From positions 62,001 through 126,000 of the forward strand of contig NZ_BMPO01000005.1 in the NCBI RefSeq assembly GCF_014647635.1: a DNA stretch of 64,000 bases, read 5' to 3'. The DNA is from Pseudomonas matsuisoli. Its GTDB lineage: Bacteria > Pseudomonadota > Gammaproteobacteria > Pseudomonadales > Pseudomonadaceae. Every line of letters starts with the position of its first letter. Within the stretch, counting starts at the first letter, position 1. Positions 41,336 to 50,180 of this stretch are shown here, in pieces. The notes below the pieces were generated by a model, which was not told where the DNA came from, ran no database searches, and was given only the letters and a program-made list of their open reading frames with translations. A program made the position numbers and the translations under genes.

Positions 41336-42112
41336 TCAAAGCGTGTTGTCGTTGAGACCTGCATACAGCCGAGTCAGCTCGTTGAGCTGGCGGAACATCG
41401 ACTCTGCATTGGTCGCCACGATAGTTGGCATGAATTCGTCGGACGCGAACGCCTGGCTCACGAACGCCCAGCGGGCTTCGGTCTTGCGCAGTGATTGAGC
41501 GATGGCATCGTTCGGCGCACCCTCGGCTTGTAGTTCCGCCATGATCAAGCCGAACTCCTTGACCGACGCATCGAACGTTTGATCCAGATTCGGCGCCGCG
41601 ATACCCCAGGCTCGGGAAATGTAAAGCAGTGCAATGCGCTGAGTGAGAACGCGGTTCCAACCGCTTCGGTTAATCGAGTGCGACGCGGCGTCTCCATTGT
41701 GCTTCTCGAACACGTCGGTGACGTGTTGGCATTGCTGCACAAGACGCTCAGCCATGGCAAAGACCTTTACCGCCTGATCCTTGTCCGGCGCCGTGGCGAC
41801 GAGCTTGCGATAGTCCTGCCAGGTCGCATCCACATCGGCGAGCGCCTTGCGAATCTCGTCATTGGGCGCGTAGGCCTTGAGCTTCTGGTGATGATCTTCG
41901 AACAACGCCAGCGTGTCCTCACGCTGCTTGGACGCGACATCTGCCTTCACGTCGGAGCCAATCATCATGTAGTCCTTGGCGAGAATCTGCCCGAGCGTGC
42001 GTTGCAGGCCCGCCATGTTCATCGCTTCGAGGGGTGCCATCTCGGCCCAGCTCGTCGAAGCGAACAGCGAGAGCACTACGGTAAACGCACGTAAACAGTT
42101 CTTGAGAGACAC
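41336..42112 (-). CDS. periplasmic PilJ-type sensory-domain protein
   Basis: The 258-residue protein has a signal peptide (about 1-24, ending TSWAEM) followed only by a type IV pilus MCP N-terminal (PilJ-like, NarX-like) helical domain containing paired helices (MAGLQRTLGQILAKDYMMIG; VLTQRIALLYISRAW). There is no cytoplasmic output domain. The GTG start at 42112 has AAGGA 7 nt upstream; the frame open to 42202 is less likely. It could be a ligand-binding partner of another receptor. The ligand is unknown. Confidence 0.8.
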   Translation of the reverse strand: MSLKNCLRAFTVVLSLFASTSWAEMAPLEAMNMAGLQRTLGQILAKDYMMIGSDVKADVASKQREDTLALFEDHHQKLKAYAPNDEIRKALADVDATWQDYRKLVATAPDKDQAVKVFAMAERLVQQCQHVTDVFEKHNGDAASHSINRSGWNRVLTQRIALLYISRAWGIAAPNLDQTFDASVKEFGLIMAELQAEGAPNDAIAQSLRKTEARWAFVSQAFASDEFMPTIVATNAESMFRQLNELTRLYAGLNDNTL

Positions 42113-42506
42113 GACAGTTCCTTCGATCTTGGCTTGAGCGCGAGCCGGGCGAGCCGCGCTCAACGAAAAAAAACTCGTTCGCGCTATACACGGATGCGCC
42201 ATACGACGGGGCGCCGGTAACGGGCAATCGATAGGTACGAACGAGAGATGGTGTGAACGCGCAAAGTCTATCTCAAGGCTTTCGCGATAGAGATACCGCT
42301 TACCCCCGTAATCCGCCCTTCGATGGCGATACCTTGCGCGAATTCACAAAAGCCTCAGAAGCTGACCGCTCGGTTCATTTAGGCCATTTATGACACGCAA
42401 TATTGGCTCTATCAAAACCGGTGTTTGCAGAGGCGAAGGGCCGTGGGAGGAACTTCCCGATACGCCACTTTTCGAAAAGGGGAGTTTTTCTACAGGGAAC
42501 CGATTC
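42113..42506. other. divergent intergenic region, 394 bp
   Basis: This gap separates the PilJ-domain gene (minus) from the small lipoprotein gene (plus). The lipoprotein side contains an AlgU-like promoter at 42450. I see no hairpin, repeat or convincing open frame elsewhere in it. Confidence 0.6.
42450..42476 (+). promoter_or_regulatory. AlgU (sigma22 / RpoE-type) promoter candidate
   Basis: GAACTT (42450-42455) and TCGAA (42472-42476) are separated by 16 bp, close to the AlgU consensus GAACTT-N16/17-TCnnA. It ends 30 bp before the lipoprotein start, a good distance. AlgU controls envelope-stress genes in Pseudomonas, so a lipoprotein target would be typical. Confidence 0.5.
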
Positions 42507-42773
42507 ATGTCCACCGTCCCCCGTTATCTCATGGCACTTTCGGCCATGTTTCTGTTGGCTGGCTGCGGTGAGCAGATGGCCGAAGACAAGCAACAGGCCG
42601 CGCTCGAGCACAAAGAGACGGCGGCCCAACACATGGATGAGATTTTGAAGACGGACGACCCGGCGAAGAAGACCGAGCTCCTGCAGAAAGCGCAGGAAGA
42701 ACAGCGCAAGTCCAATGAGCTTCGCCAGGAAGCGATCGAGAAAACCAACAGCGGCGCCACCTCTTCACAGTGA
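42507..42773 (+). CDS. small lipoprotein, Glu/Gln/Lys-rich
   Basis: The 88-residue product has a lipoprotein signal with lipobox LLAGC (Cys20) and a mature region that is a single charged helix (about 25-80, Glu/Lys/Gln-rich, heptad-like). Residue +2 is Gly, not Asp, so outer-membrane sorting is expected. I place the start at ATG 42507; the open frame upstream (to 42390) would bury the signal peptide. No named homologue is recognised. Confidence 0.8.
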   Translation: MSTVPRYLMALSAMFLLAGCGEQMAEDKQQAALEHKETAAQHMDEILKTDDPAKKTELLQKAQEEQRKSNELRQEAIEKTNSGATSSQ

Positions 42774-42827
42774 CCCATGCTCGGCGCGCGCATACCGCGC
42801 AGCCAGCCCTGCCCTTTGCGCGTTTTT

Positions 42828-42856
42828 TGTAGGAGCCAGCCGGGCTGGCTCCTACA
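42828..42856. repeat. palindromic REP element (GTAGGAGC family)
   Basis: TGTAGGAGCCAGCC and GGCTGGCTCCTACA are a perfect 14-bp inverted repeat around a single G. A T tract precedes it on the plus strand rather than following it, so it is not a standard terminator. It lies 20 bp from the permease stop. Confidence 0.8.
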
Positions 42857-42876
42857 GGCGAATCTGCGCTCCAGCG

Positions 42877-44022
42877 CTATGCCAGCGGCGTCGGTTCCTT
42901 GCCGTGATCCCGCCGATAGTTACGCCACTGATAGATCAACGTCCCCGCCAATCCGTACCCGGCCGCTAGCGCCAACAGAACCAAAACATGCCGTCCGGTT
43001 TCCAGCAGCGGCAGGTTCATCTGATTCATCTCCGCCACCGCCCGAATCGCCCACGTCGAGGGTATCGCGTTCGCCAGCCACAGCACCCATTGCGGCATTG
43101 CCTGCGGCGGCCAGGTGTAGCCTGCGAGGTAGAACAAGGGCATGGTTACGAACGTCAGCGTGAGATAGACCGCCTCCTCGGAAGGCAGGAGTTCAGCGAG
43201 AAACTCGCTAAAGGCCAGCACAGCCAACAGAAACGGCAAGACCAGCCCTAGCAGAGCCCAGAACGAGGCCGTTTGCCGAAACCCAAAGATATGCGGCCAG
43301 ATCACATACAGCAGCATCGCCAACACCATCCATACCAATAACTGCGCGGCATACCGGCCTAGCCGAGTCGACAGGGGCTGACGTAGTGAACGCGGCGTTC
43401 CACCGCGCAAATTGAGATTGATCCGAGTACTGGACAGCAGCAGCCCGTGCTGCAGGACAAGCGTGACGAGGCCGGGCAGAACGATGGCTGCGAAGCTCGT
43501 ACCTGGATTGTAGAGGTCCACGAGCCGAGTAATGAGAGGCCGCAAGATGACATCCGCCTGCCGTTCGGAGAACCCTTCGCGCATGAGCACGGCCCGGTTC
43601 AAATCGTTCAGCAATTGGTTGTAGGTCGCGGTAATGTCCTGCTGGATTTGCCCGTTCGCCATGCGATTCGTGGCGTCACCAAACACCGGCACCACCAGCG
43701 ATTCGCCCCGCAGCAAGCGCTTCTCGAAATCCACCGGAATGATGATCACGCCAAACAGCTCACGCCAAGCCAGATCGCGCTTGGCGTCCGGGAGGTTGTC
43801 GTAACTGCGGACGGCGATCTTCGGTGCTGCGTCGAGCAGCCGGGAAAGTTGGCGGCTGGCACTCGTGTGGTCCATGTCCACGACGGCCACCGGCAGGTTA
43901 TCGATCGTCCTTCCCAGATACGGCAGCGACGCAATGCACACAGTGGCGACGAGCAGTAGCCAGAGCGGCTTAGCCAGCATGTTTTTCAGGCTTAGCTGCA
44001 GGACTTTCCAGAAGTTGAGCAC
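42877..44022 (-). CDS. ABC-2 type permease (second of the pair)
   Basis: The 381-residue membrane protein has an N-terminal helix (about 15-35), a large periplasmic domain (about 40-170, YLGRTIDNLPVAVVDMDHTSASR), and about five C-terminal helices (about 175-370), as in YhhJ/YbhR-type permeases. It starts 8 bp after the first permease gene. No ATPase gene lies in the operon, so the energy source is unclear. Confidence 0.85.
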   Translation of the reverse strand: MLNFWKVLQLSLKNMLAKPLWLLLVATVCIASLPYLGRTIDNLPVAVVDMDHTSASRQLSRLLDAAPKIAVRSYDNLPDAKRDLAWRELFGVIIIPVDFEKRLLRGESLVVPVFGDATNRMANGQIQQDITATYNQLLNDLNRAVLMREGFSERQADVILRPLITRLVDLYNPGTSFAAIVLPGLVTLVLQHGLLLSSTRINLNLRGGTPRSLRQPLSTRLGRYAAQLLVWMVLAMLLYVIWPHIFGFRQTASFWALLGLVLPFLLAVLAFSEFLAELLPSEEAVYLTLTFVTMPLFYLAGYTWPPQAMPQWVLWLANAIPSTWAIRAVAEMNQMNLPLLETGRHVLVLLALAAGYGLAGTLIYQWRNYRRDHGKEPTPLA

Positions 44023-44030
44023 GCCGCCTC

Positions 44031-45218
44031 CTACGCCGGGCTGAAGTCGAGACGCTTACGCAGCCGCTGCTTGGCAATGACGTAGGCGATCAAGGGATAC
44101 AACGACAATTTGAGGCATGCGTAGAGCCCGGACGTGCCCGGCGCATCGCGCAAGAATTGATCGAAAAGCCCGCTCAACGCGTGCGTCAACGGCTCAATAT
44201 GGCTGATCAATTGCGCGGGTAGCGGCATCGCCAGCGCGGGAATAAGTACGCCCGAATAGGTCTGCGCGATCCCAATGAGCATGCCGACGAGTGAGTACGC
44301 GGAGAACCTATTGGCAGTGAAGATGAACAACACCAGCCCGACGGCTTGGGATGCGGCAACGTAGAACGCCGTGATCGCCAGCATCCACAACACACTGCCC
44401 TTGATCACCGCCCCGTTAAGCCAGACCAGGAAAAACACTTCGATCATCAACAACGTTGAGAACAGCAAGGTGTACGGTGCGAGCTTGCCAACTAGCCGTA
44501 CACCTAGGGCCTTGGCCCGCAAGATATGTGGGGAGCTCGCGCGAAGCTCGGGAGCTTCCCGCGCCAGGACATGGATGGTCGCGACGATAACGAACAGCTG
44601 CAGCAAGTGCACGACCGCGGCGAACTGCTGGTAATAAATGTAGTTGCCACTGGCGTTGTAGAGACTTTCGAACGCCACGCTGATGCTCGCCAACCCAGGC
44701 ATCGACAAACCCATCCCCGCGGCCAACTGGGGTCGCATCGATTGCTGGAGCCCCGCCGTCAGCCCGCTTGCGTCGAGGGTGGAATAGAACCCCGCCGCAT
44801 AGAACAGCGAGTTGTAATAAAACGCCGCGCTTGGCTGTCGCCCCGCCAATGCATCCGCTTCGAAATCGTGAGGGAGGTAGATCAGCCCGTATTGATCTCC
44901 CTGCTGCAAGCCGTCCAACGCTTCGGACAACCCACCTTCGGCCGTGACGAGCGAGGCGTGCGAACCCGCATCCAATTGACGAACATATTGCCGTGAGAGT
45001 GTGCTGTGGTCCTGGTCGACCACCGCGACCGGCATGTCCTGCAACGTCCCCGCTTGGTAGATACCACTGATCACGACGAACAGGATCAGCGGCCAGATCC
45101 AGCCTAGCCAGTGCACCGTCCAGCTACGCGCGGCCATGCGCGCTTCGGTGTTGAAGGCGTGGATGAACCGCGCGAAGTTGCGCTGCGGCGTTCCTCGACG
45201 CCGGTCAGCGATGGCCAT
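44031..45218 (-). CDS. ABC-2 type permease (first of the pair)
   Basis: The 395-residue protein has the same design as its downstream partner: an N-terminal helix (about 38-58), a large periplasmic domain with DMPVAVVDQDHSTLSRQ (about 63-79), and about five C-terminal helices. The two permeases share a conserved VVD-x-DH motif and would form a dimer. It lies 21 bp after the HlyD gene. Confidence 0.85.
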   Translation of the reverse strand: MAIADRRRGTPQRNFARFIHAFNTEARMAARSWTVHWLGWIWPLILFVVISGIYQAGTLQDMPVAVVDQDHSTLSRQYVRQLDAGSHASLVTAEGGLSEALDGLQQGDQYGLIYLPHDFEADALAGRQPSAAFYYNSLFYAAGFYSTLDASGLTAGLQQSMRPQLAAGMGLSMPGLASISVAFESLYNASGNYIYYQQFAAVVHLLQLFVIVATIHVLAREAPELRASSPHILRAKALGVRLVGKLAPYTLLFSTLLMIEVFFLVWLNGAVIKGSVLWMLAITAFYVAASQAVGLVLFIFTANRFSAYSLVGMLIGIAQTYSGVLIPALAMPLPAQLISHIEPLTHALSGLFDQFLRDAPGTSGLYACLKLSLYPLIAYVIAKQRLRKRLDFSPA

Positions 45219-45239
45219 GATGGAACGCGACCGGCACCG

Positions 45240-46211
45240 TCATTCCTCGGCCCACTGCCACAATGTACTCATGCCCGGGCGCAAACCCTCGACGGGTGCC
45301 AATGGGTACAGCCGTACCTCAAAGGTTTTCAGGTCGAAATCGCCCGTCGCACGCGTCGCGCGCTTGGTCGCGAAATCGCCCAATGGCGCGATATATCGCA
45401 CCTCTGCCTCGATGTCCTGATCCAGCGCCGGCACCCGCAGGCGCACATGACCGCCCTTGCGCACATTGACCAGCAGGTCCTCTCGCAGATTGAAAATGAA
45501 ATAGCTGCGCGACAACTGCACCAGCGTCATCAACGGGCTGTACGCGTTGACCAGCTCGCCCTGTTCAGCAGGGATCGAACCGATTTCGCCATCGACCGGC
45601 GCCTGCACCTGAAGGTCGTCTGCCTGCGCCTGAAGTTGCTGCAACTGCGCATCCGCCTGGGCCAATGAGGCCGATAGTGCTTCACGACGTTCCGCTCGAT
45701 CACCGGACTCGCCTTTGGCGAGATTAGCCCGCGCCGCCGCGAGTTGATCGCGCGCAACGTCCTGTTGGCGCCGCGCGATGTCCAGCTGACTCTGCGGATA
45801 GAAACCACGGTCGGCCAGCTCTGCATAGCGTTTGTAGTCCCGCTCGGCATTGCGCAGCGTCGCCTCGGCTTCCGCTACATTGGCCTGCAGCACCCGCAGG
45901 TCTTCTTCCCGCGTGCCGCTCGCGGACTCCCGCACTTGCGCCTCTGCCCCAGCCCGCGCGGCCTCGAGGCTGGCAACCTGCGCTTCGAGCTCAGGGCTGA
46001 CGATGCTTACCAGCAGATCGCCCTTGCGCACATCGTCGCCGCGCTGGACGTGAAGTTGAGCGACCCTGCCGTGTGCCTTCGAGGCGATGGTGACGGTGGT
46101 GGCGTCCACTTCGCCCTGCAGTAGCAGGGGCTCACGGTGCAGCCGCAAATACAGCGTGATGGCGACGATGATGAAGATCAGAACGGGAGCGAACAGCTTC
46201 CAGCTCTTCAT
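45240..46211 (-). CDS. HlyD-family periplasmic adaptor
   Basis: The 323-residue protein has one N-terminal membrane anchor (about 5-24), a biotinyl-lipoyl-like half motif (KAHGRVAQLHVQRGDDVRKGDLLV near 45-68), a long coiled-coil hairpin (about 75-195), and a beta barrel (about 200-320). It resembles the YhiI/YbhG adaptors that link inner-membrane exporters with an outer-membrane channel. Its start overlaps the deoxyribosyltransferase stop by 4 bp (ATGA). Confidence 0.88.
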   Translation of the reverse strand: MKSWKLFAPVLIFIIVAITLYLRLHREPLLLQGEVDATTVTIASKAHGRVAQLHVQRGDDVRKGDLLVSIVSPELEAQVASLEAARAGAEAQVRESASGTREEDLRVLQANVAEAEATLRNAERDYKRYAELADRGFYPQSQLDIARRQQDVARDQLAAARANLAKGESGDRAERREALSASLAQADAQLQQLQAQADDLQVQAPVDGEIGSIPAEQGELVNAYSPLMTLVQLSRSYFIFNLREDLLVNVRKGGHVRLRVPALDQDIEAEVRYIAPLGDFATKRATRATGDFDLKTFEVRLYPLAPVEGLRPGMSTLWQWAEE

Positions 46212-46741
46212 TCGGCTGCGCCTTGCACCCGAGGCTCGTGTTCACGGGCGATGAGCGCCAGCGCATCGGTGACGCTGCCATGGACGAGCCGGGACGGGAC
46301 GGCCAACATCAGATTCAGGGGCAACTCGAACTCCTCGATAACCATACCGTCGCGGTCCACGCCTTTCTCATGGAACAGATCAGGAAACCGCCGCGCGATC
46401 CGCTCTGCATAGCTTCCCGTTTCACCCACGTGAGCATAGACCGGCTTTCGACAGGCGACCGCATAGCCGACCTCGAAACAGGTGCCGCTGTCAGGCTCCG
46501 CGCCGCGGAAGAAATTCAGGTCAGCCAATACCAGGTCGCACCGCTCGATGAGGGCAAGGTTGGCACGGTACACCCACGCCCCCTGCTCCGCAGGGTCGAC
46601 GATCTCCGCCGGGACAGCATTGTCTAGCGGGTAAAGCCCTTCGAACCCCGCCTCGGCGCACTGCGCTTTCAGCCATTCACCGTACTCGAGGGCGTCAGGA
46701 CGGAACACGGCCGGACCGGCAAGATAAATTCGGAGGGTCAT
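46208..46741 (-). CDS. nucleoside 2-deoxyribosyltransferase-like protein
   Basis: The 177-residue protein has family motifs YLAGPAVFRPDA (residues 5-16), CDLVLADLNFFRGAEPDSG (about 80-98), and CFEVGYAVACRKPVYAH (about 100-116), which hold the nucleophilic Glu. The enzyme would exchange or hydrolyse bases of deoxynucleosides. The start at 46741 has GAGG 7 nt upstream. It overlaps the HlyD gene by 4 bp, an odd pairing for a salvage enzyme. Confidence 0.87.
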   Translation of the reverse strand: MTLRIYLAGPAVFRPDALEYGEWLKAQCAEAGFEGLYPLDNAVPAEIVDPAEQGAWVYRANLALIERCDLVLADLNFFRGAEPDSGTCFEVGYAVACRKPVYAHVGETGSYAERIARRFPDLFHEKGVDRDGMVIEEFELPLNLMLAVPSRLVHGSVTDALALIAREHEPRVQGAAE

Positions 46742-46780
46742 GCAAGCGCCTCGATCGGGGGAAAAGACCACATTACAGCG

Positions 46781-47869
46781 CTACACCCCCATCAACGCCA
46801 GCATGATGAAGGTCGCAAACAAGACGAAATGCGTCATCCCTTCGATGGCATTCGTCTCGCCATCGTTGAGGTTGATCGCAGCCACGATCAGCGTGATGAA
46901 TACCATGACCGTTTGTACGGGCGTCATCGCCATCTGAAAGGGTTGGCCGTTGTACAGCGCCAGCGCCTCCATGACCGGGACGGTCAGGATCACGGTCGAC
47001 AGCGATGCGCCCAAAGCGATGTTCACCACCGACTGCATGCGATTGGCTAACGCAGCCCGCAACGCGGTCAGAATCTCAGGGCTTGCCGAAATAGCCGCCA
47101 CGATCAGTGCGGCGACGATTGGCGGCGCGCCACTGCCTTCCAGGCTAATGGTCATTGCCTTGGACATGACTTCCGCCAGCGCGCCGATGAGTACTACGCC
47201 CACGACCAACGTGACGATCGCGCGCATGGTACTCGCATGGGCTTCTTCGACGACGGTATCGCCCTTGCGGCGCTTTTTCTCTGGGTAGCTGTAGCTGAAG
47301 AAATAACTATGGGCGCCAACCTGCATTTTCAGGAAAACGCCGTAGAGCAGAACCATCGCGCCGATCGTAAACAAGGAATACACGTGCCATTTCGCCTCGG
47401 GGATGAACTCGGGCACCACCATGGAAATGCCCATCGCGGTAAGGATCATCACGCTATAGGTACGAGCCGAATCGTCGTTATACGGCTGCTCGCCGTGTTT
47501 GAGGCCGCCCATCAAGGCTGCGAGACCGAGAATGCCGTTGAGGTCCAGCATCACGGCGGCGTAGATGGTGTCGCGCACAAGGGTTGGCGAGGGTTCATGG
47601 CTCATGAGGATCGCAAGAATGACGACCTCCACCAGTACGGCGGATGAGGTCAGGATCATGGTTCCGTAGGGATCACCGACTTTTTCCGCGAGCACTTCGG
47701 CGTGGTGCGCGACTCGCATCGACGCCAGCACGATCGCCCCTACCAGAATCGCTGCCGCAATCAGCGCCAGCGCGCGACCGCCCTCTGCCCAATGGGGCTC
47801 CAGCACGTAGGCGACGACGCCAACGATCGCCGCGAGGATGAGGAACAACTCTTCTTTGAGCGCAGACAT
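46781..47869 (-). CDS. calcium/proton antiporter, ChaA-like
   Basis: The 362-residue membrane protein has about 11 helices in two halves. The conserved cation-exchanger motifs lie in the first half (SAVLVEVVILAILM, near 86) and the second half (AAISASPEILTALRAALANRMQ, near 255-276). Length matches E. coli ChaA (366). Whether Ca2+, Na+ or K+ is moved cannot be told. It stands alone on the minus strand, with REP elements on its upstream side. Confidence 0.86.
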   Translation of the reverse strand: MSALKEELFLILAAIVGVVAYVLEPHWAEGGRALALIAAAILVGAIVLASMRVAHHAEVLAEKVGDPYGTMILTSSAVLVEVVILAILMSHEPSPTLVRDTIYAAVMLDLNGILGLAALMGGLKHGEQPYNDDSARTYSVMILTAMGISMVVPEFIPEAKWHVYSLFTIGAMVLLYGVFLKMQVGAHSYFFSYSYPEKKRRKGDTVVEEAHASTMRAIVTLVVGVVLIGALAEVMSKAMTISLEGSGAPPIVAALIVAAISASPEILTALRAALANRMQSVVNIALGASLSTVILTVPVMEALALYNGQPFQMAMTPVQTVMVFITLIVAAINLNDGETNAIEGMTHFVLFATFIMLALMGV

Positions 47870-48030
47870 CGATGAATTCCGGAGCAGGACATCAGGGAAT
47901 GCATTCCGCCCTATCTCATGCGCTGGACCCTAAAAGCGGCCATCGACAAGGGCAGGGGCGAAATACACATTCAGTGACATCTGGTAGCACTGGGCCGTTC
48001 AGTAACGACCTCAACGAAGCGGCTCTCGTC

Positions 48031-48136
48031 TGTGAGGGAGCGAGCCGGGCTGCGACCAGCCATGCTCGCGAATGCGATCACACTGTAAGCTCGTCTTCGC
48101 CTGATCCATACATCGCGGGCATGGCCCGCTCCCACA
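48031..48136. repeat. REPIN (TGTGGGAGC family)
   Basis: A left element (48031-48070, TGTGAGGGAGCGAGCCGGGC) and an inverted right element (48113-48136, ending GGCCCGCTCCCACA) enclose about 42 bp. The left half shares 32 identical bases with the REP at 48185, indicating recent copying. Confidence 0.75.
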
Positions 48137-48165
48137 AGAATGCGGCGGTACGGCGAAGGACGGAG

Positions 48166-49584
48166 TTACACCACCTTCTCTTCCTGTGGGGGCGAGCCGG
48201 GCTGCGACCAGCCATGCTCGCGATGGCGCACGCCGTTGACTACGCCATCAATCAGGACGAACAGCACCAGACTCGCGCCGAGCACGGGCAAACAGATCCC
48301 CAACACCAAGAATGTCGTGAGCACCCACAAGCGCATACCAACACCCAATGCCAGAAAGGTGCGTAGCGGCCCTTGGTATCCATACGCGATAGGTCGACGT
48401 CGCCACCACATCAGGTAACCCCACACGACCATGACCGCCAGGCCAAGGGCAAACAAGGCTAGAACCACCTGATTCCAGAACCCGAACAATACCCCCATAT
48501 GCAGGTCGATCCCCCAGCGAGTCAGCTTCGCCGCCAGCGGATAGTCCTCAAAACGTACCTGATCGACGACCCGCAAGGTGTGTGGATCGACCGCAACCGC
48601 ATCCACCTGTGACGGCCAGCGACGATCGATTTCCGTGACGGTCCAGGCCTTGTCGGCAGAACGTGCCGGACGAATTTCCAGCAAACTGGCGTCGATGCCG
48701 GACTGGCGTGCGGCCGCCAACACGGCGTCGAACGGCTTGGTATCGGTCGGCGCATCACCTGTCATTCCCGCCATGTGGTGCCCCATGTGCTCGGCATGCT
48801 CACCTGCCGGCATATCCATAGCGCCATTCAGCGCGGTCGCTACAGACGGCGTCGACCAGCCGTAGAACTGGCGCAGCACACCGATGTTTCCACCTGCATA
48901 TTGGGACCACGTGAGGCCGGTCGCCGAGAAGAACAGCAGCCCGAGCAAAAGCACGAGCCCCAGGCGAGCGTGCCAACGTCTCATGCCTTGACCGGCCTTC
49001 GGCTCTGCCCGCGCTCGGCGCCTTTTCGTCAGCCAAAGGACGACACCACCAAGGGCCGCAATCCATAACCAGGACGCGGCCAATTCACTGTAGAGTCGAC
49101 CAAAATCGCCCAACAACAGGCCACGGTGGAATTGATCGATGAGACCACGGGCCGGCAGTACGCCTGAGGTGCCATACACCACATGGTCGCCCCGGACTTC
49201 CCCACTCACCGGGTCAACGAAGATCGCCCGGCTTTCGGAGGGGCGAAGGCCGGACTCGGCGAACTGAACACGGGTAGTCACCCCGGTTTGCGGAGATGGC
49301 CGAACCGCTATCAACGTTCCTTTATGGTCGAGAAAGGCTTCGGCGATTTCGACTTGGCGGGAAAGCGGTAAGGATGGCCCCCGTGCTTCGCTGTAAAGCG
49401 CTTTGGAATAGAGCCAGGGTTCCATTTGCGGCGAAAGCACGTAGACGATACCGCTGGCGGCCGCGATGAACAGAAAGGGGCCGACGAATACGCCCACGTA
49501 GAAATGCAGGCGCATGAGAAGCGCAAGCAACGGATTACCGGCGGCACGTTCTGGCGCGCAACCGGCGGAGTGATCAACAGACAT
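48166..49584 (-). CDS. PepSY-associated membrane protein
   Basis: The 472-residue protein has an N-terminal helix (about 22-48), a PepSY domain with the sequence IAEAFLDHKGTLIAVRP (about 87-103), and further membrane helices near 165-185, 200-225, 375-395 and 425-455. A His-rich periplasmic loop (EHAEHMGHHMAGM, about 265-277) could bind metal. Such proteins are linked to siderophore reduction or copper loci. It is last in a copper-handling operon. The tail (HREHGWSQPGSPPQ) is encoded by a REP element and may be a recent replacement of the original end. Confidence 0.85.
   Translation of the reverse strand: MSVDHSAGCAPERAAGNPLLALLMRLHFYVGVFVGPFLFIAAASGIVYVLSPQMEPWLYSKALYSEARGPSLPLSRQVEIAEAFLDHKGTLIAVRPSPQTGVTTRVQFAESGLRPSESRAIFVDPVSGEVRGDHVVYGTSGVLPARGLIDQFHRGLLLGDFGRLYSELAASWLWIAALGGVVLWLTKRRRARAEPKAGQGMRRWHARLGLVLLLGLLFFSATGLTWSQYAGGNIGVLRQFYGWSTPSVATALNGAMDMPAGEHAEHMGHHMAGMTGDAPTDTKPFDAVLAAARQSGIDASLLEIRPARSADKAWTVTEIDRRWPSQVDAVAVDPHTLRVVDQVRFEDYPLAAKLTRWGIDLHMGVLFGFWNQVVLALFALGLAVMVVWGYLMWWRRRPIAYGYQGPLRTFLALGVGMRLWVLTTFLVLGICLPVLGASLVLFVLIDGVVNGVRHREHGWSQPGSPPQEEKVV
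48185..48223 (+). repeat. REP element inside the 3' end of the PepSY gene
   Basis: TGTGGGGGCGAGCCGGGCTG continues with bases identical to the left half of the REPIN at 48031. It covers codons about 454-466 of the 472-codon PepSY gene, so the REP is translated, in reverse orientation. Confidence 0.8.
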
Positions 49585-49714
49585 CAGGTGACCTCGTCAT
49601 AGGGTCGCTCGAAACCTCGGCACATGAGTGCCCTGGGTTTCATTGGGGCAGAGCATCGCTGTCGCGTCGCATGCGTCGACGCACAGCGGATGCGAATCAC
49701 AGAAAAATGTGCGA

Positions 49715-50107
49715 TCAGACGAGGACCGGCGGCGCCCGCGGTTGGGCATCGTGCAGGATGGGCGGAAGATGTTCGTCCCGAACCTTGCGGGGCAGCGCCA
49801 GCGGCCCACCATAAGGCGGCGGCACCAGGGCCACATAACTAAAGCCCGAAACGCCCGGGCAGGTCAGCAACAACTCGCAGTAGCCGCATTTCGCCCAGAG
49901 CGCATGGGCGTGACCGTCGCTGTGCAGCGCGACGCTGGCCGCGGGTTCGCCATGGGCGTGAACCGGTATTTGCGCGTGGCACGGTGCGGGCTGAGGCGAG
50001 GCGTGCGAGAGCGAAACCGCCTGCGACAGCAGCGGTCCCGCGATCAACAGGAGCATGGCGAACAGCGCGGGCAACACGCCGTTCGGCAATCGTCGAGAAG
50101 ACGTCAT
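49715..50107 (-). CDS. DUF2946-family protein (distal copy)
   Basis: The 130-residue protein has an N-terminal signal or membrane helix (about 12-30), several histidines (HAHGEP, HSDGHAHA) and a CGYC motif, all typical of DUF2946 proteins in copper operons. The role is unknown but probably periplasmic metal handling. It lies 73 bp after the PCu(A)C gene. Confidence 0.82.
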   Translation of the reverse strand: MTSSRRLPNGVLPALFAMLLLIAGPLLSQAVSLSHASPQPAPCHAQIPVHAHGEPAASVALHSDGHAHALWAKCGYCELLLTCPGVSGFSYVALVPPPYGGPLALPRKVRDEHLPPILHDAQPRAPPVLV

Positions 50108-50180
50108 GGCGAGAACGTCAGCAAGGCAAGGCGCCCGATAGGTACGGGGTTATCCGCCTATCGGGTGCCGCTGCGCATGC

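Noticed and set aside
42823..42856. An intrinsic terminator at the palindrome before the permease stop
   Set aside because: The T tract lies before, not after, the hairpin on the plus strand and becomes an A tract after it on the minus strand; it is better explained as a REP.
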